Shown here: in pieces, positions 54,527 to 63,048 of the stretch | How positions within the stretch are numbered: position 1 is the first letter of the stretch | How the letters are laid out: each line of letters opens with the position of its first letter | Source: Candidatus Blautia intestinavium | GTDB taxonomy: Bacteria; Bacillota; Clostridia; Lachnospirales; Lachnospiraceae | Length of the DNA stretch: 64,000 bases | NCBI GenBank assembly: GCA_019113745.1 | Contig: DXGV01000026.1 | Coordinates: 1-64,000, forward strand | Direction of reading: 5' to 3' | Translations under genes and position numbers: made by a program | Notes under the pieces: model-generated | Database searches by the model: none | What the model was told of the DNA's origin: nothing | Seen by the model: the letters and a program-made list of their open reading frames with translations, nothing else

Positions 54527-55470
54527 AATAACTCCTCCTTGTTGACCCGCAGCTCATCAGCGATACTGCTGAGTTTTCTCAGACGGTGATTCACTCCTGA
54601 TTTCCCCACCTGCGGGTTTAACATCATACCTAATTCTTTTAGTGTAGCTTCCGGATACTGCAGCCTGAGCTCAGCGATTTCTGCAAGACCTTCATTCAGG
54701 TTATGAAAACCTATTCTGCTTTCAATCAGCTTTATGTCTTCGATCTGCTTCACTGCCGCATTTACCGTTTTATTGATATTTGCCATTTCACAGTTTACCT
54801 TTCGGTTCACAGAATTGCGCATTTCCTTCAATATACGTATATTTTCCAAATTCATCAGCGCAACGTTCGCCTCCATGACAGCCAGCATGTCCACAATCTG
54901 CGCGCCTTCTTTCACATAGACCACATATGATTTTTTGCGCTGCACGACCTTGGCGTCAATATGGAAACTGCGAATCAGCGTCTGGAGCTGTCCCGCCTTT
55001 CTCTCATCCGGACATACGATTTCAAAGTGATATCCCTTTTCCGGATCGCTCATAGAACCGGACGCAAGAAAAGCGCCGCGGATAAACGCTCTTTTACAAC
55101 ATGTCTGCTGTGTGATCAGACTGTTTTCCAGACAGAGCGCCGCCCCGTCCGCCCTGTCCACAGAAAGCTTGGCGCCAAGAAGCAATGTGCGAATCTGCTG
55201 CTCATCCACCAGTTCAACATAATACACATGCCCCTTCTTCATTTGGCGGCTCTCGCGGACGGCGATTTCTGTCTCTATATTAAATGTTTTTTTCAACAAT
55301 GTAAAGTATTTTCTTATAACCGCGGAATTTTCCGTCTGCATCCGCAGTGTTTTACGGGCCGTCATTTTCCCGCAGGCGCTTAAAAGCGCCGCGGTTTCCG
55401 CAATATTACAGTGTCTCGCCGTACTTGTCTGTTTGGAAAGTTCTTCCTTCACCATCCCTGAAAAAGACAA
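54523..55470 (-). CDS. whiA: WhiA, DNA-binding sporulation/cell-division regulator
   Basis: 315 residues: two LAGLIDADG-like halves without endonuclease residues (CKRAFIRGAFLASGSMSDPE) and a C-terminal helix-turn-helix (LQYPEATLKELGMMLNPQVG KSGVNHRL region). It is a conserved Gram-positive factor affecting FtsZ and chromosome segregation. 47 bp behind rapZ. Confidence 0.96.
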   Translation of the reverse strand: MSFSGMVKEELSKQTSTARHCNIAETAALLSACGKMTARKTLRMQTENSAVIRKYFTLLKKTFNIETEIAVRESRQMKKGHVYYVELVDEQQIRTLLLGAKLSVDRADGAALCLENSLITQQTCCKRAFIRGAFLASGSMSDPEKGYHFEIVCPDERKAGQLQTLIRSFHIDAKVVQRKKSYVVYVKEGAQIVDMLAVMEANVALMNLENIRILKEMRNSVNRKVNCEMANINKTVNAAVKQIEDIKLIESRIGFHNLNEGLAEIAELRLQYPEATLKELGMMLNPQVGKSGVNHRLRKLSSIADELRVNKEELL

Positions 55471-55517
55471 TTTCCGTTCTCTCCTGTTCCATCCTGAATT
55501 TCCGCTTTCTGCGGGAT

Positions 55518-56396
55518 CTATTTTTTCAGCAGGGCGTCTTTGCCAATGTCCCGGTGTTCCAGCCGGATTCCATACTCTTTTGTTTCCAGCAGGCGGTCAT
55601 AAAGCACTCTTGCCAGAGTGACAGAGCGGTGCTTCCCGCCGGTGCATCCAATGGCGATCACCAGGCTGGTTTTCCCTTCCTTTACATAGTTCGGAATTAA
55701 AAACTTCACCATATCCTCAAGTTTTACAGCAAATTCCTTTGCCACCTGATTTTCCATTACATACTGATAGACATCCTCGTCCATTCCCGTATGGGGCCGG
55801 AGCTCGTCCACATAGTAGGGATTGGGAAGAAAACGGACGTCAAAAACAAGATCCGCATCTTCGGGAATTCCGTACTTAAAGCCAAAGGAAAGCACCGAGA
55901 TCACCATGTTGCGGAATTTTCCATTGTCCACAAAGATCCTGTCTATTTCCTTACGCAGTTCCCTGGTGAGCAGATGAGTCGTATCAATGATATAATCCGC
56001 TCTCTCCTTGAGGAATTCCATTTTTTTCCGCTCCTGGCGGATTCCTTCGTCCACTCTCCCCGCCATTGCCAGCGGGTGGCTTCTTCTTGACTCTTTATAC
56101 CGCTTTACAAGGACCCTGTCGTCCGCGTCCAGAAACAGGATTTCAAATTTCTGTCCCAGCCGGCTTAATTTGTCAAGCTCCACTTCCAGTTCATCTAACG
56201 CGCGTCCGCTTCTGGCATCGATTCCAATAGCCGCATTCTGCACTTCTTCTCCCTGGCTTCCGGCCATCAGAGATACAAATTTCCCCATGAGAGGAATCGG
56301 AAGATTATCCACGCAGAAATAGCGCGCATCCTCAAGCATTTTCAGCGCAGTTGTTTTCCCTGCGCCTGATAATCCGGTAACAATCACAAGCCGCAT
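55518..56396 (-). CDS. rapZ: RapZ/YvcJ nucleotide-binding protein
   Basis: 292 residues with a P-loop GLSGAGKTTALKMLED, the DARSGRALDE and FLDADDRVLVKRYKESRR blocks, and the C-terminal GCTGGKHRSVTLARVL domain. In Bacillus it binds GTP and affects competence; in enteric bacteria it steers GlmZ decay. Start 3 bp after the murB stop. Confidence 0.96.
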   Translation of the reverse strand: MRLVIVTGLSGAGKTTALKMLEDARYFCVDNLPIPLMGKFVSLMAGSQGEEVQNAAIGIDARSGRALDELEVELDKLSRLGQKFEILFLDADDRVLVKRYKESRRSHPLAMAGRVDEGIRQERKKMEFLKERADYIIDTTHLLTRELRKEIDRIFVDNGKFRNMVISVLSFGFKYGIPEDADLVFDVRFLPNPYYVDELRPHTGMDEDVYQYVMENQVAKEFAVKLEDMVKFLIPNYVKEGKTSLVIAIGCTGGKHRSVTLARVLYDRLLETKEYGIRLEHRDIGKDALLKK

Positions 56397-56399
56397 ACT

Positions 56400-57320
56400 T
56401 TATCTCCTGTTAAAGTCCCCCAAAAATCTTACTTCCGGTTCCAGCGTCACGCCGAACTTTTCTTTTACGGTAGCGATGATATGATCCATCAGTTCCACCA
56501 CGTCCTTCGCCGTAGCTCCTCCCGCATTTATGACAAATCCACAGTGTTTTTCCGATACCTGCGCGCCTCCGATACGGTATCCCCCCAGGCCGCTGTCCAT
56601 GATCAGCTTTCCGGCAAAATATCCCTCCGGACGCTTGAAAGTGCTTCCGGCGCTGGGGTATTCCAGGGGCTGCTTTTCTATCCTGCGGTCAGCCAGTTCC
56701 TTCATTTTGGCCTGGATTTCTTCCTCCCGCCCTTTTTCCAGGGAGATTACGGCTTCAAGGACCAGATATCCCGCCGTTTTTATGATGCTGGTGCGGTATC
56801 CCATTTCCAGTTTATCCGCCGGAAGGACAATAATATCTCCCTCTGCATTCATAACTGTAACTTCTTTTAAGACGTCCTTCATCTCTCCGCCGTAAGCGCC
56901 GGCGTTCATCATAACGGCTCCTCCAAGAGTACCTGGAATCCCTCCGGCAAATTCAAAGCCGGTCAGAGAGGCTTTCTTCGCTGCAGCGGCAATGGAGGAC
57001 AGAAGAGCCCCCGCGCACGCATGGATCTCATTGCCTTCCAGCCGGATTTCCCCCATATTACGGTCCATCTGGATAATCGCTCCGCGGTATCCGGAATCGC
57101 TTACCAAAAGATTGCTTCCATTCCCCAGAATAAAAAAGGGAATCTTCTCTTCCCGGCACAGTTTCAGGATTTTCTGTATCTGCCCGTAAGATTCCGGAAT
57201 CAGAAACACCTCCGCCGGACCGCCGATACGGAAAGTGGTATGGCGGCTCATGGGCTCCTCAAATAGCACTCTCTCTTTTCCAATTAACTCGCAAAATTTC
57301 TGTCTGATTTCTTCTTTCAC
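56400..57320 (-). CDS. murB: UDP-N-acetylenolpyruvoylglucosamine reductase, type II
   Basis: 306 residues; NADPH- and FAD-dependent, makes UDP-MurNAc. FAD-binding segments HTTFRIGGPAEVF and ILGNGSNLLVSD, the GGAVMMNAGAYGGEM block, the proton-donating Ser in PSAGSTFKRP and the C-terminal Glu in LEPEVRFLG are visible. The length and the lack of the extra loop place it with the short type II enzymes. Confidence 0.96.
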   Translation of the reverse strand: MKEEIRQKFCELIGKERVLFEEPMSRHTTFRIGGPAEVFLIPESYGQIQKILKLCREEKIPFFILGNGSNLLVSDSGYRGAIIQMDRNMGEIRLEGNEIHACAGALLSSIAAAAKKASLTGFEFAGGIPGTLGGAVMMNAGAYGGEMKDVLKEVTVMNAEGDIIVLPADKLEMGYRTSIIKTAGYLVLEAVISLEKGREEEIQAKMKELADRRIEKQPLEYPSAGSTFKRPEGYFAGKLIMDSGLGGYRIGGAQVSEKHCGFVINAGGATAKDVVELMDHIIATVKEKFGVTLEPEVRFLGDFNRR

Positions 57321-57373
57321 AGATTTTCATCCTCTATCTTTCCATTTTAATTTATGCAGAAAATCCCTTCTTT

Positions 57374-58129
57374 TTATACCTCCTTTTTCTGGAAGATCTG
57401 TGTTCTGGGATTGTCTGCCAGAAGATCTCTCACAACTTCCCCCGCGATCAGCATTCCTGCCACACTGGGCACAAAGGCAATGCTTCCCGCCGCAGGATTT
57501 TCTCCGTTTTCTCTTTTTCCATGTAAGTCCGGCAGTCTGCGGGGCCTTTCTCGGGAATACAGTACTTTCACCTTCCGTATTCCTTTTTTTCTGAGTTCTG
57601 TCCGCATGACTTTTGCCGCGGGACATGAGCTTATTTTTGAGATATCCCCGATCTCAAATCTGGAAGGATTCATTCTTCCTTCCGTACCAAGGCAGGAAAT
57701 AACAGGGGTACGGCAGGCTTTCGCCTGCTGGATCAGGAGAATCTTCGACGATATTGTATCAATAGTGTCCACCACATAATCAAAAGCTCTCAGATCAAAC
57801 ATTTCCGCAGTATCTTCATTATAAAATGTCTCATATGTATGCACCAGAATGTTTTCATCAATGTCCCTGATCCTCTCCTTCGCGATCTGCACCTTTTTTC
57901 TCCCAACGGTGGAATGCAGGGCAAAAAGCTGTCTGTTGATATTTGTGGCAGACACAGATTCATGATCTACTAATGTAAGGCTGCCCACACCGCAGCGCGC
58001 AAGCGCCTCCACAACATAAGAACCTGCTCCTCCAAGTCCGAATACGGCAATTTTTGCCCTTCCGAGACGGTCTACTCCCGCCTGTCCCAATAATAACTCC
58101 ATCCGGGAAAATGCGTCGTACATACGCAA
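57374..58129 (-). CDS. tcdA: tRNA threonylcarbamoyladenosine dehydratase TcdA
   Basis: 251 residues of the ThiF/E1-like family: GLGGAGSYVVEALARCG (ATP loop), the catalytic-type Arg in DHESVSATNINRQLFA, and the Asp in YVVDTIDTISSK. It cyclises t6A37 to ct6A37 in tRNA. GCAGGAGGTTTGCGT precedes the ATG and a TATAAT box lies about 45 bp upstream. It lies 53 bp before murB. Confidence 0.92.
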   Translation of the reverse strand: MRMYDAFSRMELLLGQAGVDRLGRAKIAVFGLGGAGSYVVEALARCGVGSLTLVDHESVSATNINRQLFALHSTVGRKKVQIAKERIRDIDENILVHTYETFYNEDTAEMFDLRAFDYVVDTIDTISSKILLIQQAKACRTPVISCLGTEGRMNPSRFEIGDISKISSCPAAKVMRTELRKKGIRKVKVLYSRERPRRLPDLHGKRENGENPAAGSIAFVPSVAGMLIAGEVVRDLLADNPRTQIFQKKEV

Positions 58130-58227
58130 ACCTCCTGCACCATACTTTACTGTTCCTGAATTTCTTAAATTATTATACTATCCGCAGAAAGAAAAGTACA
58201 GGTTTTCATTCTTTTTTAAGATTTCGC

Positions 58228-58256
58228 GTATTTTTCCCTGATTTTTCCGCATAATA
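58228..58256 (+). promoter_or_regulatory. SigG-type forespore promoter of the spoVA operon
   Basis: GTATT at 58228-58232, a 17-bp spacer, and CATAATA at 58250-58256 fit the sigma-G consensus (-35 like GNATR, -10 CATNNTA). It lies 26 bp ahead of spoVAB. In other spore formers spoVA is read by SigG, which supports this reading. Confidence 0.6.
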
Positions 58257-58281
58257 ACAAGCAATGAAAGGAGGTTTTCCT

Positions 58282-58695
58282 ATGTGGCAGCAGCTATTTC
58301 TGGGACTTCTCGGACTTTGTTCCGGTATCGTGATCGCCAGCGGCGCGGCCGGCCTTCTCATCGGACTTTCCATTGTTCCCCGCTATGCAGGGATCACTCA
58401 TACAGGCGACCACGTCATGTTATATGAAGACGCTTCACTTTTGGGAATTATTTTCGGGAACCTGTTTGTGCTGTTTCATGTTTCCCTTCCTCTCGGCCCC
58501 TTCTTTCTGGCCGTTTTGGGGCTGTTCTTCGGTTTTTTCCTTGGAAGCTGGATTCTGGCCCTTGCGGAGGTTGCCGATATGTTTCCGGTTTTTGCCCGGC
58601 GCATCCGGCTTTCCCGGGGGCTTCCTGCCGTTATTATCTGTATTGCCGCCGGCAAATGCATCGGAACTTTTATCTATTATCTCTATATGATATGA
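58282..58695 (+). CDS. spoVAB: stage V sporulation protein AB
   Basis: 137 residues, about four membrane helices, with SpoVAB features: GLLIGLSIVPRYAGITHT and GSWILALAEVADMFPVFARR. Part of the dipicolinic acid channel of the spore inner membrane. AAAGGAGGTTTTCCT places the start at 58282; an upstream ATG at 58264 overlaps that ribosome site. Confidence 0.88.
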   Translation: MWQQLFLGLLGLCSGIVIASGAAGLLIGLSIVPRYAGITHTGDHVMLYEDASLLGIIFGNLFVLFHVSLPLGPFFLAVLGLFFGFFLGSWILALAEVADMFPVFARRIRLSRGLPAVIICIAAGKCIGTFIYYLYMI

Positions 58696-58832
58696 CCTTA
58701 GCGTTAATGTACAAGCGCCAACACGCTCCAATCCGCGTGACAGGCGCAGGACTTATTCATTATATGTACAATCAGCAGTATTGTCAAAAGAAAAATAAGA
58801 AAGATTTATTTTCAGCAGGAAAGGAAAACATT

Positions 58833-59303
58833 ATGACATCTGAAGACTATCAAAAAAATCCAAAAGAATATGAACAATATGTAAAAAGCGTCACTCCTTC
58901 TCACAGTCTTGCCGCAAATATGGCAAAAGCCTTTCTGACCGGGGGCCTTATCTGCACAGTCGGGCAGTGGATCTTAAATACCGCCCGGGAGCTGGGAGCA
59001 GACGCTGAAACAGCAGGAAGCTGGTGTTCTCTGATACTGATCTTTCTCAGTGTACTTCTTACCGGGCTGAATATTTATCCTAAAATCGGAAAATTCGGCG
59101 GCGCCGGAGGGCTTGTGCCTATTACCGGCTTTGCCAATTCTGTAGCGTCCTCAGCTATTGAATTCAGATCAGAAGGACAGATCTTCGGTATCGGGTGCAA
59201 GATCTTCACTATCGCAGGTCCTGTGATCCTGTATGGAATCCTCAGTTCCTGGGGGATCGGCATCATTTATTATCTATTTCATTTTCTGGAGGTGACAGTA
59301 TGA
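58833..59303 (+). CDS. spoVAC: stage V sporulation protein AC
   Basis: 156 residues. A short acidic head (TSEDYQKNPKEYEQYVKSVT) leads to about four helices containing GGLICTVGQWILN and KFGGAGGLVPITGFANSVAS. SpoVAC acts as a mechanosensitive channel for dipicolinate. The frame is open upstream to 58656 but GCAGGAAAGGAAAACATT puts the start at 58833. A 137-bp gap to spoVAB has no gene. Confidence 0.93.
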   Translation: MTSEDYQKNPKEYEQYVKSVTPSHSLAANMAKAFLTGGLICTVGQWILNTARELGADAETAGSWCSLILIFLSVLLTGLNIYPKIGKFGGAGGLVPITGFANSVASSAIEFRSEGQIFGIGCKIFTIAGPVILYGILSSWGIGIIYYLFHFLEVTV

Positions 59304-60394
59304 ATCCCGGAAAAACGCTTGGTTCATCCAGTATTTCCTTCTCCCGTCCTGTCTATATTGAAAGCGCGGCCTCTGTTGTAGGAAAAAAAGAGGGCGAAGG
59401 CCCTCTCAAAAAAAAGTTTGATAAAATATGCCGGGATCCTATGTTCGGTATGACGACCTGGGAAGAAGCAGAAAGTTCCCTTCAGAAAGAAACAGCCTCT
59501 CTCGCCATACAAAAAGCCGGGCTGAAAACTCAGGACATCCGCATGGTATTTGCCGGTGATCTTCTTGCCCAGACCATCGCTTCTTCTTTCGGTATAGCGG
59601 ACATGGGACTTCCTTATTATGGCCTTTACGGAGCCTGTTCCACCATGGGCGAAGCGCTTTCCCTGGGCTCTATGGCCGCCGCAGCCGGTTATGGGGAACA
59701 TATTTTATGCGCCACTTCCAGTCATTTCGCCACAGCAGAAAAAGAATTCCGGTATCCCTTAAGCTACGGAAACCAAAGACCTCTGTCCGCCACATGGACG
59801 GTTACAGGAAGCGGAGCCTGCATCATAAGTTCTCTTCCTCCAAGGGAAAAGCGGCTGTCCCACGGTCAATGTAAAGACGGCTGCGCTGTAATTACAGGAA
59901 TTACCACTGGAAGAATCGTAGATTTCGGGTTCCGGGATTCTTTAAATATGGGCGGCTGCATGGCTCCCGCAGCCTGTGATACGATCTGCCGTAATCTTCG
60001 GGATTTTCACCGTACAGTTTCAGATTACGACGTTATCGTCACCGGAGATCTCGGCGAAGTCGGACAGAAAATCCTTTTGGAACTGTTATCCCGCGAAGGC
60101 TTTGACGCCGCCTCTGTCCATCAGGACTGCGGCCTCCTGATCTATGATAATCAAACCCAGGATACACATTCCGGAGGCAGCGGATGCGGGTGTTCCGCAG
60201 CGGTCCTTGCCGCCCATATTCTGCCGGAGATAGCGTCCGGAAACTGGAAACGGGTGCTTTTTGTTCCCACAGGAGCCATGCTTTCCAAAGTAAGCTATAA
60301 CGAAGGCGCATCTGTTCCGGGCATTGCTCATGGTATTGTAATGGAACACAAGGACTTTCCCTGCCGTAAATCTGACGGCTGTACAGACGTCTGA
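59300..60394 (+). CDS. spoVAD: stage V sporulation protein AD
   Basis: 364 residues with a thiolase-like fold that binds dipicolinic acid: RPVYIESAASVVGKKEGEGP, YYGLYGACSTMGEALSLGSM, TGDLGEVGQKILLELL. The start at 59300 follows CTGGAGGTGACAGT and overlaps the spoVAC stop by 4 nt. It is somewhat longer than the usual 338, with a Cys/Gly-rich stretch (HSGGSGCGCSAAVLAAH). Confidence 0.95.
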   Translation: MNPGKTLGSSSISFSRPVYIESAASVVGKKEGEGPLKKKFDKICRDPMFGMTTWEEAESSLQKETASLAIQKAGLKTQDIRMVFAGDLLAQTIASSFGIADMGLPYYGLYGACSTMGEALSLGSMAAAAGYGEHILCATSSHFATAEKEFRYPLSYGNQRPLSATWTVTGSGACIISSLPPREKRLSHGQCKDGCAVITGITTGRIVDFGFRDSLNMGGCMAPAACDTICRNLRDFHRTVSDYDVIVTGDLGEVGQKILLELLSREGFDAASVHQDCGLLIYDNQTQDTHSGGSGCGCSAAVLAAHILPEIASGNWKRVLFVPTGAMLSKVSYNEGASVPGIAHGIVMEHKDFPCRKSDGCTDV

Positions 60395-60413
60395 AAAATG
60401 GAGGATGAAAATT

Positions 60414-60770
60414 ATGGATTATCTAAATGCATTCTGGGTGGGCGGTGTAATCTGCGCTCTCGTCCAGATTCTTCTTGACAAAACAAAGCTGCTGCCGGGA
60501 AGGGTAATGGTGCTGCTTGTCTGCTCCGGAGTTATACTCAGCGCAGTGGGAATCTATCAGCCCCTGACGGAATATGCCGGAGCCGGCGCCTCTGTTCCTC
60601 TTCTCGGATTCGGCAATATTCTCTGGACAGGCATGAAAAAATCCATTGATCAGGACGGATTTCTCGGGCTTTTTACCGGCGGTTTTACCGCATGCGCGGC
60701 AGGCGTGTCCGCCGCACTTATTTTTTCCTATCTGGCAAGCCTCATTTTCCGGCCTAAAATGAAAGAATAA
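60414..60770 (+). CDS. spoVAE: stage V sporulation protein AE
   Basis: 118 residues, three membrane helices, with FWVGGVICALVQILLDKTKL and the EYAGAGASVPLLGFGNILWT block that resembles SpoVAC. It corresponds to SpoVAEb. The ATG at 60414 has GGAGGATGAAAATT before it; an ATG at 60405 is too close to that site. Confidence 0.93.
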   Translation: MDYLNAFWVGGVICALVQILLDKTKLLPGRVMVLLVCSGVILSAVGIYQPLTEYAGAGASVPLLGFGNILWTGMKKSIDQDGFLGLFTGGFTACAAGVSAALIFSYLASLIFRPKMKE

Positions 60771-60793
60771 ACTAATGGAAAGGACTTTCTGCC

Positions 60794-61435
60794 ATGAGCG
60801 ATACACTGTATCTCCAACTGGACGCGAATATTGAAGTTCACCATCCTCATGTATACCTGCAGGATATTGCAAAAATGTCCTGCACCAGTCCCAGGCTGCT
60901 GAACCGTCTCCGGGTGCTTCCTGTAATAAATCTTGATCCAGGAAAACCGGGACGCTATGTGATGTCTGTTATGGATCTGATTGAGCTGATACGGCAAAAG
61001 CAGCCTGATCTTGAAATCACGCCTCTTGGAGAGACCGACTTTATCCTGACCTACGAAAAAGCAGCTCCCCGGCATCTTGTGATCCATTTTCTTAAAGTTG
61101 CCTTTATCTGTCTTGCCTCTTTTTTCGGAGCAGCCTTTTCTATCATGACTTTTAATACAGACGCGGACGTAGCCACGCTTTTTTCCCGGATTTATACCCA
61201 GGTCACCGGGGAAAGCTCCGGAGGCTTCACCATTCTGGAAATCTCCTACTCCATTGGCCTGGGACTTGGCGTACTGTTTTTCTTCAACCATTTCGGGCAC
61301 ATGAAGATCACCTCTGATCCGACTCCCATGCAGGTACAGATGCGAAAATATGAAGACGAAGTAAACGCCGCCATTGTCGAGGACAGGAACAGAAAAAAAG
61401 CGGAGTCCCAAAATCCCTGTCACCGTTCCTCCTGA
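60794..61435 (+). CDS. spoVAA: stage V sporulation protein AA
   Basis: 213 residues: a soluble N-domain (DTLYLQLDANIEVHHPHVYL, then VINLDPGKPGRYVMSVMDLI) followed by two membrane helices and a charged tail, as in SpoVAA. In Bacillus this is the first gene of the operon, but here it is last. Its final 16 nt overlap the 3' end of sigF on the other strand, so no terminator separates them. Confidence 0.88.
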   Translation: MSDTLYLQLDANIEVHHPHVYLQDIAKMSCTSPRLLNRLRVLPVINLDPGKPGRYVMSVMDLIELIRQKQPDLEITPLGETDFILTYEKAAPRHLVIHFLKVAFICLASFFGAAFSIMTFNTDADVATLFSRIYTQVTGESSGGFTILEISYSIGLGLGVLFFFNHFGHMKITSDPTPMQVQMRKYEDEVNAAIVEDRNRKKAESQNPCHRSS

Positions 61436-62142
61436 AACTTTTTCAGTCGTTTCAGAATCCTTTTTTCCATTCTGGATACCTGAACCTGAGAAACGCCAAG
61501 CCTGCACGCAATCTCCGTCTGAGTCATATCCTGAAAGTATCTCATATAGATCAGCCGGCGCTCCCGGGCCTCCAGCTTTCCCAGGATTTCTTCCAGAAAA
61601 ATCCTGTTCAGAATCCGTTCATGCCCGTTCTCCCTTTCAGGCAGCTTGTCTATCAGCGAAATTTCCGTTCCCTCTCCCTGGTAAACAGGGCGGTAAAGAG
61701 ACTCAACCTCCGCTCCCGCTTCCAGGATCAGAGTCAGTTCCTCCGGCATGATCCCCAGGGCTTCTGACAGTTCCCCCACCGTCGGCTCTCTGCCCAGACT
61801 GTTTTCCAGTATTTCCCTTATCTGGTAAATCTTATAATGGTTTTCTTTGAGCGAACGGCTCACTTTCAGCATCCCGTCGTCGCGCAGGAACCTTTTGATC
61901 TCTCCTGCGATCATAGGCACCGCATAAGTGGAAAATTTCACCTGGTAGCCGGGATCAAACTTATCAACGGCTTTTAAAAGTCCTATACTTCCAATCTGAA
62001 ACAGGTCTTCCATTTCCACGCCCCGTCCCAGGAACCGTTTTGCCACACTGTAGATCAGTCCTGTATTTTCCTCAAATAATGTATCTCTTGCCTTTTTATC
62101 CCCCTGGTGCGCCCGTCCGATCAGAGCAAGAGTATGTTCCAT
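61420..62142 (-). CDS. sigF: forespore sigma factor SigF
   Basis: 240 residues; the first compartment-specific sigma factor in the forespore. Region 2: EENTGLIYSVAKRFLGRGVE, MEDLFQIGSIGLLKAVDKFD, KFSTYAVPMIAGEIKRFLRD. Region 4: MTQTEIACRLGVSQVQVSRM. Preceded by its anti-sigma factor and antagonist, which separates it from SigG. Confidence 0.96.
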   Translation of the reverse strand: MEHTLALIGRAHQGDKKARDTLFEENTGLIYSVAKRFLGRGVEMEDLFQIGSIGLLKAVDKFDPGYQVKFSTYAVPMIAGEIKRFLRDDGMLKVSRSLKENHYKIYQIREILENSLGREPTVGELSEALGIMPEELTLILEAGAEVESLYRPVYQGEGTEISLIDKLPERENGHERILNRIFLEEILGKLEARERRLIYMRYFQDMTQTEIACRLGVSQVQVSRMEKRILKRLKKFQEER

Positions 62143-62152
62143 TTTTTCACCT

Positions 62153-62578
62153 TTACCTCTGGATTGTTTTTTTCATGTGGACAGAAGTGCCCTCTCCTAC
62201 TTTTGATTCTACAGTGACCTCATCCATAAAAGCTTCCATAAATGTAAATCCCATTCCTGACCTGTCCTTTTCCGGTTTCGTAGTAAAAAGTGGTTCCATT
62301 GCCTTTTTTATATCGGCGATCCCGGTTCCCTTATCAGTAATATCTACATAAAGATCACTGCCTTTCAGACGGAGATCCATACGTATCTTATGTACCTCTC
62401 CCTCATACCCGTGGATAATGCAGTTGGTCACCGCTTCGGACACCGCCGTTTTTACATCCGCCACTTCTTCCAGCGTGGGATTCAACTGTGTAAAAAAAGA
62501 CGCCGCCGCAACTCTCGCCAGGCCCTCGTTCACAGGGCGGCTGTCAAAAATCAAAGTCATTTCATTGGTGTTTTCCAT
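62153..62578 (-). CDS. spoIIAB: anti-sigma-F factor SpoIIAB
   Basis: 141 residues, a GHKL serine kinase that holds SigF or phosphorylates SpoIIAA. N box EAVTNCIIHGYEG, G1 box TDKGTGIADIKKAM, G2 region PEKDRSGMGFTFMEAF. Its start overlaps the spoIIAA stop (TAATG); sigF follows 10 bp on. Confidence 0.96.
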   Translation of the reverse strand: MENTNEMTLIFDSRPVNEGLARVAAASFFTQLNPTLEEVADVKTAVSEAVTNCIIHGYEGEVHKIRMDLRLKGSDLYVDITDKGTGIADIKKAMEPLFTTKPEKDRSGMGFTFMEAFMDEVTVESKVGEGTSVHMKKTIQR

Positions 62579-62907
62579 TATACTTTCCCCTCTTCCTGAA
62601 TCTTTTCAATTTCGATATACCGGTGAACCCCGGAGAGATGCAGAAGCCTGTCTATATGACTACTGACCTGCACCGCACGGATACAGCCCTGACGCATCCC
62701 CAGAGCTCTGTACCTGCCCATTAAAAGACCGATCCCCGAACTGTCCATAAAGCATGTCTTACGGAAGTCAAACACCATTGTCCTGATATAAGTATCCGCC
62801 ATAATTCTGTCAGACTTCCGTCGGATGAGATCCGATACCGGATGATCCACCTCCACAGGCAGGCGGACTGTAAGCAGCGAGCCCTCCAGTTCAAAAAATT
62901 CACTCAT
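62578..62907 (-). CDS. spoIIAA: anti-sigma-F antagonist SpoIIAA
   Basis: 109 residues, a STAS-domain protein. The regulatory Ser lies in TCFMDSSGIGLLMGRYR. When dephosphorylated (by SpoIIE, not in the window) it frees SigF. GGGGGAAAATGTAGA precedes the ATG. A SigH-type promoter is expected upstream, but the match in the 62908-62990 gap is not good enough to call. Confidence 0.95.
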   Translation of the reverse strand: MSEFFELEGSLLTVRLPVEVDHPVSDLIRRKSDRIMADTYIRTMVFDFRKTCFMDSSGIGLLMGRYRALGMRQGCIRAVQVSSHIDRLLHLSGVHRYIEIEKIQEEGKV

Positions 62908-62990
62908 TCTACATTTTCCCCCTTATTTTTTATTCTATACCTGTTTTTCGGGACTATCCCCCGGAAATATCCGGTTTTCCAACTGAAAAA

Positions 62991-63014
62991 GGGATGTGCG
63001 TCTCTGCACATCCC
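62991..63014 (-). terminator. terminator between the TPR gene and spoIIAA
   Basis: GGGATGTGC pairs with GCACATCCC around a six-base loop and is followed on the minus strand by T5. Confidence 0.9.
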
Positions 63015-63048
63015 CTGTCCGGAGGTTTCTCTTTTGTATGTTTTTTAT

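Noticed and set aside
58656-58832. N-terminal extension of spoVAC
   Set aside because: The extra residues come from intergenic DNA; a good ribosome site and the family N-terminus place the start at 58833.
62908-62990. SigH promoter for spoIIAA
   Set aside because: Expected from biology, but the best candidate hexamers are about 17 bp apart with weak matches, so no call was made.
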